DNA of 56,310 bases from Victivallales bacterium (GTDB lineage: Bacteria; Verrucomicrobiota; Lentisphaeria; Victivallales; UBA1829): contig JAEEQN010000017.1 in the NCBI GenBank assembly GCA_016285345.1, positions 1 to 56,310 of the forward strand, given 5' to 3'. Of the stretch, positions 25,545 to 33,517 are shown piece by piece. The notes under the pieces were generated by a model. The model searched no databases. It had not been told where the DNA came from and saw only the letters and a program-made list of their open reading frames with translations. The position numbers were made by a program, and so were the translations under genes. How positions within the stretch are numbered: the first letter of the stretch is position 1; every line of letters begins with the position of its first letter.

Positions 25545-26629
25545 GGCTGTACCTTGTCGAACCAGATCGGGATGGTCTGGTTGAGGGGGAGGCGGGCCTG
25601 CGCATCGAGTCCGGGCTCCGCGGTCACGCCGCGTTTCCAGTAATGCCAGCCGAGGCCGCCGACCATGGCGGCGTTGTCCGTGCAGTATTTTTTGAGCGGG
25701 AGGACGGCGCGGTAGCGTTTCGGGACGGTGGCCTGGAAGCGTTCGCGGAGCGCGCCGTTGCAGGCGACGCCGCCGGCGAGCACGATGGAACGGACGTTGA
25801 AATACTGCGCGGCGTCGAACGCCTTTCTGCAAAGCACGTCCACGATGGCTTCCTGGTAGGACGCGAGGATGTCGAAGAGGACCCGGTCGCGGATGTTCTC
25901 CACGCCGCCGAGGTTCTTCACGTGGTAGAGCAGCGCGGTCTTCACGCCGCTGAAACTGAAGTGGAATCGGTTCTCCGGCGCGACGGGTTTGCCGGACGAG
26001 GGCGTCAGGGAACGCGGGAAGTTCACCGCGTGCGGATCGCCGTTCTTCGCGAGGCGCTCGATCACCGGGCCGCCGGGATAGCCGAGGTCCAGGATCTTCG
26101 CGGCCTTGTCGAACGCTTCGCCCGCGGCGTCGTCGAGCGTGGTCCCGGCGAGCGTCATTTTGCCGTCGCTGCCGACCACGACCAGCGCGGTGTGGCCGCC
26201 GGAAACGACCACGGCAAGCATCGGGAAAAGGTCCGGGTCGCCGAAGACGATGGAGTCCTGTTCGAGGAACGCGCCGTAGATGTGCGCGGAGAAATGGTTG
26301 ATCGGGATCAGCGGCAGGTTGTGCGAGGCTGCGATCCCCTTGGCGAAGTTGAGGCCGACGAGCAACGCCGGGATCAGGCCGGGAGCGTGTGTCACCGCCA
26401 CGGCGTCGAGGTCGTCGAGCGTCACGCCCGCAGTCTTCAGCGCTTCGTCCAGCGTCGGGCAGACGGCGGTCAGGTGGGCACGCGCGGCGAGCTCGGGGAT
26501 CACGCCGCCGTACGGGGCGTGTTTGGCGATTTGGGACGCCACCGCGTTGGAGAGGACGTTGCGCCCGTCCTCCACGACCGCCACGGCGGTTTCGTCGCAG
26601 CTGGATTCGATTCCCAGAATCAAGCTCAT
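25541..26629 (-). CDS. tsaD: tRNA N6-threonylcarbamoyladenosine synthase TsaD
   Basis: 362-residue ASKHA-fold enzyme that transfers the threonylcarbamoyl group from TC-AMP to A37 of ANN-decoding tRNAs, working with TsaB and TsaE. It begins MSLILGIESSCDETAVAVV. The metal-binding HFSAH motif has His near 112 and 116, and VVSGGHTALV, DDAAGEAFDKAAKILDLGYPGGP and LAGGVACNGALR are all present. Length is slightly above average. A HAD phosphatase overlaps its end by 4 nt in the same operon. TsaB and TsaE are not in the window. Confidence 0.97.
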   Translation of the reverse strand: MSLILGIESSCDETAVAVVEDGRNVLSNAVASQIAKHAPYGGVIPELAARAHLTAVCPTLDEALKTAGVTLDDLDAVAVTHAPGLIPALLVGLNFAKGIAASHNLPLIPINHFSAHIYGAFLEQDSIVFGDPDLFPMLAVVVSGGHTALVVVGSDGKMTLAGTTLDDAAGEAFDKAAKILDLGYPGGPVIERLAKNGDPHAVNFPRSLTPSSGKPVAPENRFHFSFSGVKTALLYHVKNLGGVENIRDRVLFDILASYQEAIVDVLCRKAFDAAQYFNVRSIVLAGGVACNGALRERFQATVPKRYRAVLPLKKYCTDNAAMVGGLGWHYWKRGVTAEPGLDAQARLPLNQTIPIWFDKVQP

Positions 26630-26649
26630 CGTTGTTCAGCCTCGCATTG

Positions 26650-26655
26650 ATTATA
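26650..26655 (-). promoter_or_regulatory. Possible -10 box for tsaD
   Basis: Consensus TATAAT on the minus strand about 20 nt before the start codon. No convincing -35 box at 16-18 nt. Confidence 0.3.
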
Positions 26656-26837
26656 GTGTTTACATGCAATCAATTAATATAGCATTTGCCGAGGCGGAAA
26701 TCAAGCCGGAACACGAAAAAGCGTCCGGAATCCTCCTGTCTGCCCAAATGTCCGGTGATACGGTTGGGCAAACTTCCCGGATGGTGCATCGAGAGGGTGT
26801 CGTGAAACGCTACCCCGTTTAAGGGGGCTAAATGCCA

Positions 26838-27188
26838 TTACTGCAATACGATTTTCTTTCCGCAAGCGTGAGCATACCGCGCAAGGGTGGAAAACGTGAT
26901 ATTCTTTCTGCCGTTCTCCACTGCGGAAATGTAAGACTGTTTTTTGCGAAGTCTCCGCGCCATTTCCTTTTGCGTTAGCCCTGCCTCTTTGCGTGCCTTG
27001 TACATCGCCTTTACCAATTCAATACGGGCAAAAGTTGCCGCTATTTCCTCGACGTTCGCGGGGTCGGTGAAATATGCGTCCCTTTCTTCTTCCTCTTGGC
27101 TTCGGATTCCTTTCTTTCTGCGCTCGGCAATACGGGCAACATTAGCCCTTATTTCTGCTTCGGTAGCATATTTGGCGTGGTCTTTCAT
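26838..27188 (-). CDS. higA: HigA-type XRE antitoxin
   Basis: 116 residues with a C-terminal XRE helix-turn-helix (about 68-112): ARKEAGLTQKEMARRLRKKQSYISAVENGR. The N-terminal ~60 residues are charged and helical. The start overlaps the toxin stop as ATGA, so the two are co-translated. This toxin-first order is typical of higBA. The antitoxin should bind the toxin and repress the shared promoter. Confidence 0.9.
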   Translation of the reverse strand: MKDHAKYATEAEIRANVARIAERRKKGIRSQEEEERDAYFTDPANVEEIAATFARIELVKAMYKARKEAGLTQKEMARRLRKKQSYISAVENGRKNITFSTLARYAHACGKKIVLQ

Positions 27189-27547
27189 ATTAAACCTCCT
27201 TCGGTAAGTATTTTCAGAATGGTGCGCGCTTGTTTGAGTTCTTTTTTGGGTATCTTCTCGGTTTTCTTTTCGTAGGCGTGGATGCCATATATAGCGTTAT
27301 CCTGTCCGTAGACGTAGAAAACGCGGATGTTTCCAGTTTGGATAACCCTTATCGCGAAAAGGTCATCATCCCCGCCGATTTTCTCGCCGTATGGGTAGTC
27401 TAGATATCCGTCCTGTTCAAGCATCCATATCAGGCTGTTTAATTCCTGTTTGATGTCTCCGGGCAGATCCCGCAGGAAGTCCCTCACAGGATCCATCATC
27501 TCAAACTGCTTTTTCTTTGCCGGACGCGGCTTGTTCGGTTTTGTCAT
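27185..27547 (-). CDS. higB: HigB/RelE-like toxin (Gp49 family)
   Basis: 120 residues of the RelE/HigB ribosome-dependent mRNA interferase fold: FLRDLPGDIKQELNSLIWMLEQDG, then KIGGDDDLFAIRVIQTGNIRVFYVYGQDNAIYGIHAYEKK (shown in part by DLFAIRV and RVFYVYG) and a C-terminal KKELKQARTILK helix. A basic extension (MTKPNKPRPAKKKQ) precedes the core. It is first in a two-gene operon with HigA overlapping by 4 nt. Activity is inferred from family and context. Confidence 0.9.
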   Translation of the reverse strand: MTKPNKPRPAKKKQFEMMDPVRDFLRDLPGDIKQELNSLIWMLEQDGYLDYPYGEKIGGDDDLFAIRVIQTGNIRVFYVYGQDNAIYGIHAYEKKTEKIPKKELKQARTILKILTEGGLI

Positions 27548-27571
27548 GGTTTGCGCTCCTGTTTGAGATTA

Positions 27572-27599
27572 AATATAACCTATGGGTTAAAATTTTCAA
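27572..27599 (-). promoter_or_regulatory. higBA promoter with embedded palindrome
   Basis: On the minus strand, -35 TTGAAA (27594-27599), 16-nt spacer, -10 TATATT (27572-27577). The spacer contains the inverted repeat TAACC-TATG-GGTTA (27576-27589), a good candidate for the HigA operator. Confidence 0.6.
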
Positions 27600-27660
27600 G
27601 GGGCTTTTTTGTATTTTCTTGAAAAAAAAGTGAAGCCAATTGTGTCCTTCGGGCGAAGAA

Positions 27661-28146
27661 TCAGTCCGCCGTGTCCGGGGCGGGGAGTGTGGTGGTAACG
27701 TCTTCCGTTTGTACCGGAGCGTCCGCCGTCTGCCGGTTGAACAGGAATCCGTACGGGATCAGGAGCAGGATCATCAGCGCGGAGATCGAAAGCGCACGCA
27801 GAATCGGCGCGGGCAGCCCGAAAAGCGGCGGGCGGTTCTGTTCGATGCGCTCGGCGGCATCGTCCCACAGCAACCCGGGCAGGACGCCCGCGATCCCCGC
27901 CACGATTTCCAGACTGCTTCCGGCGAGGGATTCGTTCAGCCAGTCCGCCGCTTCATCGAACCCCGGCAGACACAGGAGCGCGAACATCAGAGCCGGGATG
28001 GTGCAGAGCGTTCCCCAGAGCAGCAACCACGGCAGGAGCGAACGGTATTCTTTCCGTGCGGAGCGCCGCAGGACAGCCGAGGCGGGGATCGAGATCGCCG
28101 CCAGCGCCAGCGTCGGGAGAAGACTCGGGTGAAAAGGCAGGTCCAT
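27661..28146 (-). CDS. Small membrane protein, unknown
   Basis: 161 residues with about four hydrophobic segments (near 8-26, 38-60, 80-95 and 117-136) and a hydrophilic, Thr/Asp-rich C-terminus. No recognisable family motif. It starts at an ATG at 28146 and ends 113 nt before the higBA start region. Codon use looks like the genomic background, so it is probably a real resident gene, but nothing indicates its role. Confidence 0.7.
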   Translation of the reverse strand: MDLPFHPSLLPTLALAAISIPASAVLRRSARKEYRSLLPWLLLWGTLCTIPALMFALLCLPGFDEAADWLNESLAGSSLEIVAGIAGVLPGLLWDDAAERIEQNRPPLFGLPAPILRALSISALMILLLIPYGFLFNRQTADAPVQTEDVTTTLPAPDTAD

Positions 28147-28328
28147 GGTCAGGTCCGGTTGAAGAGGAGCCGTTTTAAAAAGAAGTGAGGCGGCAGGGAA
28201 AAAGGGAGGGTAAAACCCTGCTGCCTCAGGAGTGCGGATTCTGTCGGCGTCCGGGAATGCCCGAACGCCTCTGTTATATACTTTACGCTTTTTCCGCCGA
28301 AAATCAAGCCGTTTTCAGGAAAAAGCGG

Positions 28329-28359
28329 AAAAAAAGCGCCCCGTCCGGAAACGGGGCGC
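28329..28359 (-). terminator. Terminator of the CstA-reductase fusion gene
   Basis: On the minus strand, perfect 9-bp stem GCGCCCCGT and ACGGGGCGC with a 6-nt loop, followed by TTTTTTT. Confidence 0.92.
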
Positions 28360-28373
28360 GGAATCGATATCGC

Positions 28374-30887
28374 TTACTTCAGGATCGCGTCGATCTCCGC
28401 GAGTTCCTCCGCGGTAAACGTGGAATTCCTGTTCAGGCCGTCCAGCACGTCGTTGATCTGGCTGATGCGGCTTGCCCCGATCAGCGCGGACGTGACGGCG
28501 TCCTGACGCAGCACCCAGGCGGTCGTCATGGCGGCGAGGCTCTGTCCGCGTCTCTGTGCGAGTTCGTTCAGCTTCTTGATCTTTTCCAGAGCTTCCGGTG
28601 TGAGCGCCTCCGGCTTCAGGAACACCTTGCGCGTCATGCGGGAGTCCTCCGGAATGCCGTCCAGATAGCGGTTCGTGAGCAGGCCCTGCGCCATCGGCGA
28701 GAAGATGATGCCGCCGACGCCGAATTCCTTCATCACGTCGAACGTGCCGTCCTTTTCGCATCTGCGGTCGAACATGTTGTAGCGCACCTGATGGAGCACG
28801 GTCGGCGTCTTGAGTTCGCGCAGGATGGTGAACGCCTCGCGGGCGCGTTCGGGCGAGTAGTTTGAGATGCCGACGTAAAGGGCGCGTCCGGACCGCACGA
28901 TCTGGTCGAGCGCGAGCATGGATTCCTCGACGGGAGTGTCCGGGTCCATGCGGTGATGGTAGAAGATGTCGACGTAGTCGAGGCCGAGGCGCTTCAGGCT
29001 CTGGTCGCAGCTGGCGATCAGGTATTTGCGGCTGCCCCTGTCTCCGTAGGGGCCGGGCCACATGGTGTAGCCGGCCTTGGTGGACACGATCAGCTCATCG
29101 CGCAGTTTGCCGGTGAAGTCGGCCTTCAGGATCTTTCCGAACGCCTCTTCCGCGCTGCCGGCCGGCGGTCCGTAGTTGTTCGCCAGGTCAAAGTGCGTGA
29201 TGCCGTGGTCGAACGCGTCCCAGACCATGGAGTGCGCGTTGTCGAAATTGTCTTTTGCGCCGAAGTTGTGCCAGAGGCCGAGCGAGACCTTCGGCAGCTG
29301 GAGACCGGTATTGCCGCAGTGGCGGAATTCCATGACGGTATACCGTTCCGCCGCCGGGGTGTAGTCGATCAGCGGATCCGGTTTCCTGCCCTGACGCAGG
29401 ACGAAGACGGCGAATCCCACCGCGACTATGACGCCGATCGCGACGGAGACGCCGTACGGCAGGCCGCCGTTGCGGGTGAAGAAGAAAAGTCCCGCGGGCT
29501 GTCCGTTCTTTCCGGACGTCCAGAAGATGAACGTGACGACGACGGCGGTCATGAACATGCCGGGGAGCAGGGTGATCAGCGAGCCGATCTTCTTTCCCCT
29601 GCGGAGGAGCCACACTGTTGCGGCCATCAGGGTGGTGGCTGCGAGCACCTGGTTGCCCCAGGCGAAATAGTTCCAGAGCTTGTTGAACGACTTGGCGTCG
29701 GTGTTGGACCAGTAGAGCAGACCGGCCACGAGGACGATCAGCGGCAGGCAGGTCAGGAAGCGCGGCAGGAAATTCTGCTGCGGGATGTGGAGCATTTCGG
29801 CGAGGCTGAGACGCGTGCTGCGGAGCGCGGTATCGCCGCTCGTGACGGCGAGGATCACGACCGCCAGCACGGTGATCGTGCCCATCCAGGATCCGAGGAA
29901 ATGGGTCGTGATCTCACAGAGCACCACCGGGCCGCTCTTCGACATGAATTCCGGCTTCAGATTGTAGATGGCGAGACCGCCGACCGCCCAGATCATGGCG
30001 ATGATGCCTTCCAGGATCATCATGCCGTAGAAGTCGCTGCGCGCTTCGCGTTCGGACTTCATCGTGCGGGCGATGATCGGCGACTGCGTGGCGTGGAACC
30101 CGGAGATGATGCCGCATGCGATGGTCACGAAGAGCAGAGGGAAAACCGGCGAGGTGTCGGGCTTGAACATATCCTTTTTGAAGGCCGCGCTTTCCTGCAT
30201 GATGCTCGGTTCCTTGACGCCGGCAACGATCAGGGCGAAGAAAATGGCGAGGGTGCCGACCAGAAGCATGAGGCCGAAGAACGGGTACACCTTGCCGATG
30301 ATCTTGTCGACCGGGAACATCGTGGCGATGACGTAGTAGCAGAAGATGGCGACGACCGCCACCCAGAAGTAATTCTCCGGCTCGTACGCCGAGGCGGCGA
30401 CGGGGTCGGACGGGGTGCTGAATTCCTGCGCGGTCGTGTTGATGAGGTTGGCCGGGACGTTGATGAAGACCGCGACCACGAGCAGAAGCAGTACCACCAT
30501 GAACCACTCGAAGAAGACGTTGTATCCCATGCCGAGGTTTTTATGCACGATCTTCGGCAGGTTCGCGCCCTTGTCGCGGATCGACATCATGCCGGCGGCC
30601 ATGTCGTGCACCGCGCCCATGAGGACGCAGCCGAGCGGGATGATGACCAGCGCGATGATGCCGAATTTGATGCCCAGGATCACGCCGATCACCGGGCCGA
30701 TGCCGGCGATGTTCAGCAGCTGGATGAGCATGTTTTTCCAGCGCGGCAGTATCACATAATCCGTGCCGTCGGCAAGCTTCACCGCGGGCGTCTCGCGGTC
30801 GTCAGGACCGAAGATGTTTTCCACCAGTTTGCCGTACACGAAATATCCGAGTACCAGAAACACGATGCCGCCGAGAAAGAGATTCAT
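28374..30887 (-). CDS. CstA-type transporter fused to an aldo/keto reductase
   Basis: 837 residues in one uninterrupted frame. Residues 1 to about 495 are a CstA-type carbon-starvation carrier with about 13 membrane segments (GPVIGVILG, SGFHATQSPIIART, TSGDTALRS); relatives import pyruvate or peptides. Residues about 505-837 are a full-length YghZ-type aldo/keto reductase: FRHCGNTGLQLPKVSLGLWH, FDLANNYGPP, STKAGY, YHHRMDPD, ALIGASR, with the Asp-Tyr-Lys-His tetrad intact. That family reduces small aldehydes such as glyceraldehyde 3-phosphate with NADPH. Met519 (ATG at 29333) would give a normal 319-residue reductase, but no clear ribosome-binding site precedes it. The gene has its own promoter, long structured leader and terminator. 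The fusion may be real or may result from loss of a stop codon. Confidence 0.9.
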   Translation of the reverse strand: MNLFLGGIVFLVLGYFVYGKLVENIFGPDDRETPAVKLADGTDYVILPRWKNMLIQLLNIAGIGPVIGVILGIKFGIIALVIIPLGCVLMGAVHDMAAGMMSIRDKGANLPKIVHKNLGMGYNVFFEWFMVVLLLLVVAVFINVPANLINTTAQEFSTPSDPVAASAYEPENYFWVAVVAIFCYYVIATMFPVDKIIGKVYPFFGLMLLVGTLAIFFALIVAGVKEPSIMQESAAFKKDMFKPDTSPVFPLLFVTIACGIISGFHATQSPIIARTMKSEREARSDFYGMMILEGIIAMIWAVGGLAIYNLKPEFMSKSGPVVLCEITTHFLGSWMGTITVLAVVILAVTSGDTALRSTRLSLAEMLHIPQQNFLPRFLTCLPLIVLVAGLLYWSNTDAKSFNKLWNYFAWGNQVLAATTLMAATVWLLRRGKKIGSLITLLPGMFMTAVVVTFIFWTSGKNGQPAGLFFFTRNGGLPYGVSVAIGVIVAVGFAVFVLRQGRKPDPLIDYTPAAERYTVMEFRHCGNTGLQLPKVSLGLWHNFGAKDNFDNAHSMVWDAFDHGITHFDLANNYGPPAGSAEEAFGKILKADFTGKLRDELIVSTKAGYTMWPGPYGDRGSRKYLIASCDQSLKRLGLDYVDIFYHHRMDPDTPVEESMLALDQIVRSGRALYVGISNYSPERAREAFTILRELKTPTVLHQVRYNMFDRRCEKDGTFDVMKEFGVGGIIFSPMAQGLLTNRYLDGIPEDSRMTRKVFLKPEALTPEALEKIKKLNELAQRRGQSLAAMTTAWVLRQDAVTSALIGASRISQINDVLDGLNRNSTFTAEELAEIDAILK

Positions 30888-30929
30888 AACAGTGCCTCAT
30901 GGGGTTGAAACCGGCGGGAACCGAGTTAT

Positions 30930-31093
30930 GGGCACCTCTATTCATTGGTTTTCGGTGGCTTTTCGCATCCGGGCAAAGTCCAATTGGTAAGATTTTCGGT
31001 GGTTACCTTCAGGTAGCCACGCTCAAATCTTCCTGCATTGTCTTGTTTGCCCAGCTGCTGAAAATCCATCCGCCTGAATGAATAGAGATACCC
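30930..31093 (-). ncRNA. Long foldback leader RNA or MITE-like element
   Basis: On the minus strand, GGGTATCTCTATTCATT (31077-31093) pairs over all 17 positions (two G-U) with AATGAATAGAGGTGCCC (30930-30946). Inside, TTTTC/GAAAA, GGGCAAA/TTTGCCC (31046-31052 with 30971-30977) and AAGATTT/AAATCTT (31025-31031 with 30989-30995) continue the rod to GTGG/CCAC, TACC/GGTA and a TGAA loop. Right after the outer stem, GGTGCC can instead pair with GGCACT over the ribosome-binding site. It does not match a riboswitch class I know. The terminal 17-bp inverted repeats would equally fit a small non-autonomous mobile element; no target-site duplication is evident. Confidence 0.6.
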
Positions 31094-31158
31094 TTCGTGG
31101 CGGGTCGCCGGCCGCGGAATATGCCGCGAATGATTGTTTTTGAAAACTATAATAAAAT

Positions 31159-31186
31159 ATTATAGCATATTTCCCGCGCATTTCAA
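31159..31186 (-). promoter_or_regulatory. Promoter of the CstA-reductase gene
   Basis: On the minus strand, -35 TTGAAA (31181-31186), 16-nt spacer, consensus -10 TATAAT (31159-31164). It implies a leader of about 265 nt. Confidence 0.7.
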
Positions 31187-31224
31187 GTGGATTTTACGCG
31201 GAAAAAAACGCGATGCACGCGGGA

Positions 31225-32577
31225 TCAGGAGACGATTGAAGCGTCCGTCAGGTATATCTCGCGGGCGAACGGCTCGAATTTGAGGAGTTCGCCCTCGAAG
31301 AGGATCATTGTCCCCTTCATTGATTCCAGAACTTCGCGTTTGTCCGGCGGGAACGCCGCGACGGCTTTGATCTGAGTTTTGACGGACCCCTGCGCGAGCT
31401 TGCAGATCAGGATCGTCGCCTTGATGCCCTTCCGCGAACCGAATACGAAGTCCATGCTGAACGGCATGCTCGTCAGGAGTTCGCCGCTCCAGCGCACGCG
31501 GCGTCCCTTCATCGCGTCGAACGCGGCGCGTTCCTCCGCGCCGGGGAACGTCTTGCCGAACAGCGCGGTGCAGACGGATTCGACCGTCAGGTCATCGGCG
31601 ACAGGCGCGGCGGGCTCGGGTACGGAAACGGGCTGGCCCTGAGGCGCGACAGACTCGGCTTCCGGTGTTGCGGCCGAACTCCGCACGACGCCGGCTTTCA
31701 GCGTGTCGAGTTTGTTCGTGCGCTTCGCCTCGGGCGAAATCCGGATGACGGTCGTGCGCTGGGATGCGGCGGGATTCGACGGGAGCGGCATCCGGATTGT
31801 TTTCGAAACCGTGTCGACCTGAAGCGGCTGGTGGCGTTTGGGCGTGTCCGGTTCTTCCGTCTGCGCCTCGGGCGTAAAATCCCGCGGCACGGCGAGAAGG
31901 TCCTTTTTTTGTGCGGTCGTCAGGTCGGGCATCGGGTCGGACGAGGGGGATTCCAGCGCGTTCGCGATGGCGGCCATTTTGCTGATGACGGAAATGTCCG
32001 GGGCAGTGGCGCGCAGCCGCACGGAGACGCCCTCGTTGTTGAACATCCCGGCGGGGAAGAGCCGGACGAGGTTGAGCACGGCGGACCGGTTTGACGGCGT
32101 ATTCAGGAAGCGGTCGAACGCGTCCTCGGATTCCGCGGAGCAGAAGAAATCCGGTTCCTGCGAGGAGAAGAACATCTTCGAGGGGTAGATCGGGTGTCCG
32201 TCCAGGATGCGTTCGGCGATCGACTCCAGGTCGCGGACCACGCAGACATGAAAATCGGGCGGATTTCGGAAGTCCACGAAGTAGCGGACATAATTGCGTC
32301 CGAAGCGTTTGATCGTGACGGAATGACCGGAGAACCTGCCGGTGATGGCGGCGTCCTTCCCGTCCGGCGACGCGCCGGGATCGTACTCGCAGCCGAGCTG
32401 ATTCGCCGCCTCGCGCCACTGTCCCTCCAGGTCAAGTTTCGCCACGGGGGCGGAGTCTTCCTCTCCGTCGTAGGAATCGTCGTGCATCGCCTTGCGGGCT
32501 TTGCGGAAACTCGTCATGACGGCTTTCCAGATAAAGATGCCGATCAGGATGGCGATGATCTTGAACAGAAGAGGCAT
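31225..32577 (-). CDS. Membrane-anchored protein of unknown function
   Basis: 450 residues. One N-terminal membrane segment (about 3-20, LLFKIIAILIGIFIWKA) is followed by a soluble region. Residues about 50-210 look like a compact mixed domain (QLGCEYDPGASP, RFSGHSVTIKRFGRNYVRYFVDFRNPPDFHVCVV), then a long disordered Pro/Ala/Thr-rich linker (about 225-330), then a C-terminal beta-rich domain (about 335-450, RRVRWSGELL ... TMILFEGELLKFEPFAREIYL) with two similar strand patterns. No family is recognised. It lies 40 nt downstream of folD in the same direction and may share that transcript. Confidence 0.75.
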   Translation of the reverse strand: MPLLFKIIAILIGIFIWKAVMTSFRKARKAMHDDSYDGEEDSAPVAKLDLEGQWREAANQLGCEYDPGASPDGKDAAITGRFSGHSVTIKRFGRNYVRYFVDFRNPPDFHVCVVRDLESIAERILDGHPIYPSKMFFSSQEPDFFCSAESEDAFDRFLNTPSNRSAVLNLVRLFPAGMFNNEGVSVRLRATAPDISVISKMAAIANALESPSSDPMPDLTTAQKKDLLAVPRDFTPEAQTEEPDTPKRHQPLQVDTVSKTIRMPLPSNPAASQRTTVIRISPEAKRTNKLDTLKAGVVRSSAATPEAESVAPQGQPVSVPEPAAPVADDLTVESVCTALFGKTFPGAEERAAFDAMKGRRVRWSGELLTSMPFSMDFVFGSRKGIKATILICKLAQGSVKTQIKAVAAFPPDKREVLESMKGTMILFEGELLKFEPFAREIYLTDASIVS

Positions 32578-32617
32578 GCGGAAACCCTTCTTTCAGCGGA
32601 CTCCGGCTTGGCTCCGG

Positions 32618-33511
32618 TCAGGCGGTCTTCAGCGCCGCGCGGCAGGCGCGGAGCGTGTTTTTCATGAGCATGGCGATGGTCATGGGGCCGACGCCGCCGG
32701 GGACCGGGGTGATGAGGGAGGCTTTTTCCGCGACGGAATCGAAATCGACGTCGCCGACAAGGCGGCAGCCGTTCCTGGCCGCCGGGTCCGGGATACGATT
32801 GATGCCGACGTCGATCACCACGGCGCCTTCCTTCACCTGGTCGCCCTTCAGGAAACGCGGGATGCCGAGTGCGGCGACGATGATGTCCGCCTGAAGCGTG
32901 ACGGCGGCGAGGTCGCGGGTGTGGGAGTGGCAGACGGTGACGGTGGCGTCGCCGAACGGAGCCTTCGCGGCGAGCATGGCGGCCATGGGTTTGCCGACGA
33001 TGTTGGACCGGCCGAGCACGACGGCGTTTTTGCCGCGCGTGACGACGCCGGAACGTTCCAGCAGCACGGTCACGCCCCACGGGGTGCAGGGCAGGAATCC
33101 GGAGAAGTCGCCGAGCATCATGCGTCCGACGTTGGCCGGGTGGAAGCAGTCGACGTCCTTCGCCGGGTCGATGGCGAGTACGACGCTCTTTTCATTGATC
33201 TGCTTCGGGACGGGCGACTGGACGAGGATGCCGTGGATGGACGGATCGGCGTTGAGCTTCGCGATGATCGCAAGCAGGTCTGCCTCGGTGGTGTCAGCGG
33301 GGAGCACGATCTTTTCCGAGCGGATGCCGAGCTCGGCGCATTTTTTGTCCTTGCGGGAGACGTAGACCTGGGAGGCCGGATCCTCCCCGACGAGGATGAC
33401 GGCCAGCGCGGGTTGGACGCCGTATTTCGCGACGATCTCCGCGACCTCTGCCGCGGTCTCGGCGTTGACTGCCTTGGAAATCTCGTTGCCGTTGATGAGG
33501 TTGGCGGACAT
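32618..33511 (-). CDS. folD: Methylenetetrahydrofolate dehydrogenase/cyclohydrolase FolD
   Basis: 297-residue bifunctional cytoplasmic enzyme that converts 5,10-methylene-THF to 10-formyl-THF with NADP. Diagnostic stretches are present: YVSRKDKKC with the catalytic Lys, ILVQSPVPKQI, DVDCFHPANVGRM, PCTPWGV, the nucleotide loop VVLGRSNIVGKPMAAML and TPVPGGVGPMTIAML near the C-terminus. GGAG lies 8 nt before the ATG. The gene starts 6 nt after the stop of a small secreted protein gene, so they form an operon. Confidence 0.97.
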   Translation of the reverse strand: MSANLINGNEISKAVNAETAAEVAEIVAKYGVQPALAVILVGEDPASQVYVSRKDKKCAELGIRSEKIVLPADTTEADLLAIIAKLNADPSIHGILVQSPVPKQINEKSVVLAIDPAKDVDCFHPANVGRMMLGDFSGFLPCTPWGVTVLLERSGVVTRGKNAVVLGRSNIVGKPMAAMLAAKAPFGDATVTVCHSHTRDLAAVTLQADIIVAALGIPRFLKGDQVKEGAVVIDVGINRIPDPAARNGCRLVGDVDFDSVAEKASLITPVPGGVGPMTIAMLMKNTLRACRAALKTA

Positions 33512-33517
33512 GATCGG

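Larger units (their letters stand above)
30888..31224. other. Intergenic region holding the structured leader and promoter
   Basis: 337 bp without a protein gene. From high to low coordinates on the minus strand: promoter (31159-31186), a small hairpin CGCGG/CCGCG (31113-31128), the long foldback (30930-31093), and the GAGG ribosome-binding site (30895-30898), 7 nt before the fusion gene start. Confidence 0.75.

Noticed and set aside
28953-30908. 651-codon plus-strand frame antisense to the CstA-reductase gene
   Set aside because: It consists largely of His/Asp/Glu/Val/Arg, the reverse-complement image of membrane-protein codons.
30930-31093. c-di-GMP (GEMM-I), cobalamin or glycine riboswitch upstream of the CstA fusion
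   Set aside because: GGGCAAAC and GCGAAAAGCC faintly recall GEMM-I, but the stem order and key joining sequences do not fit; cobalamin and glycine consensus boxes are absent.
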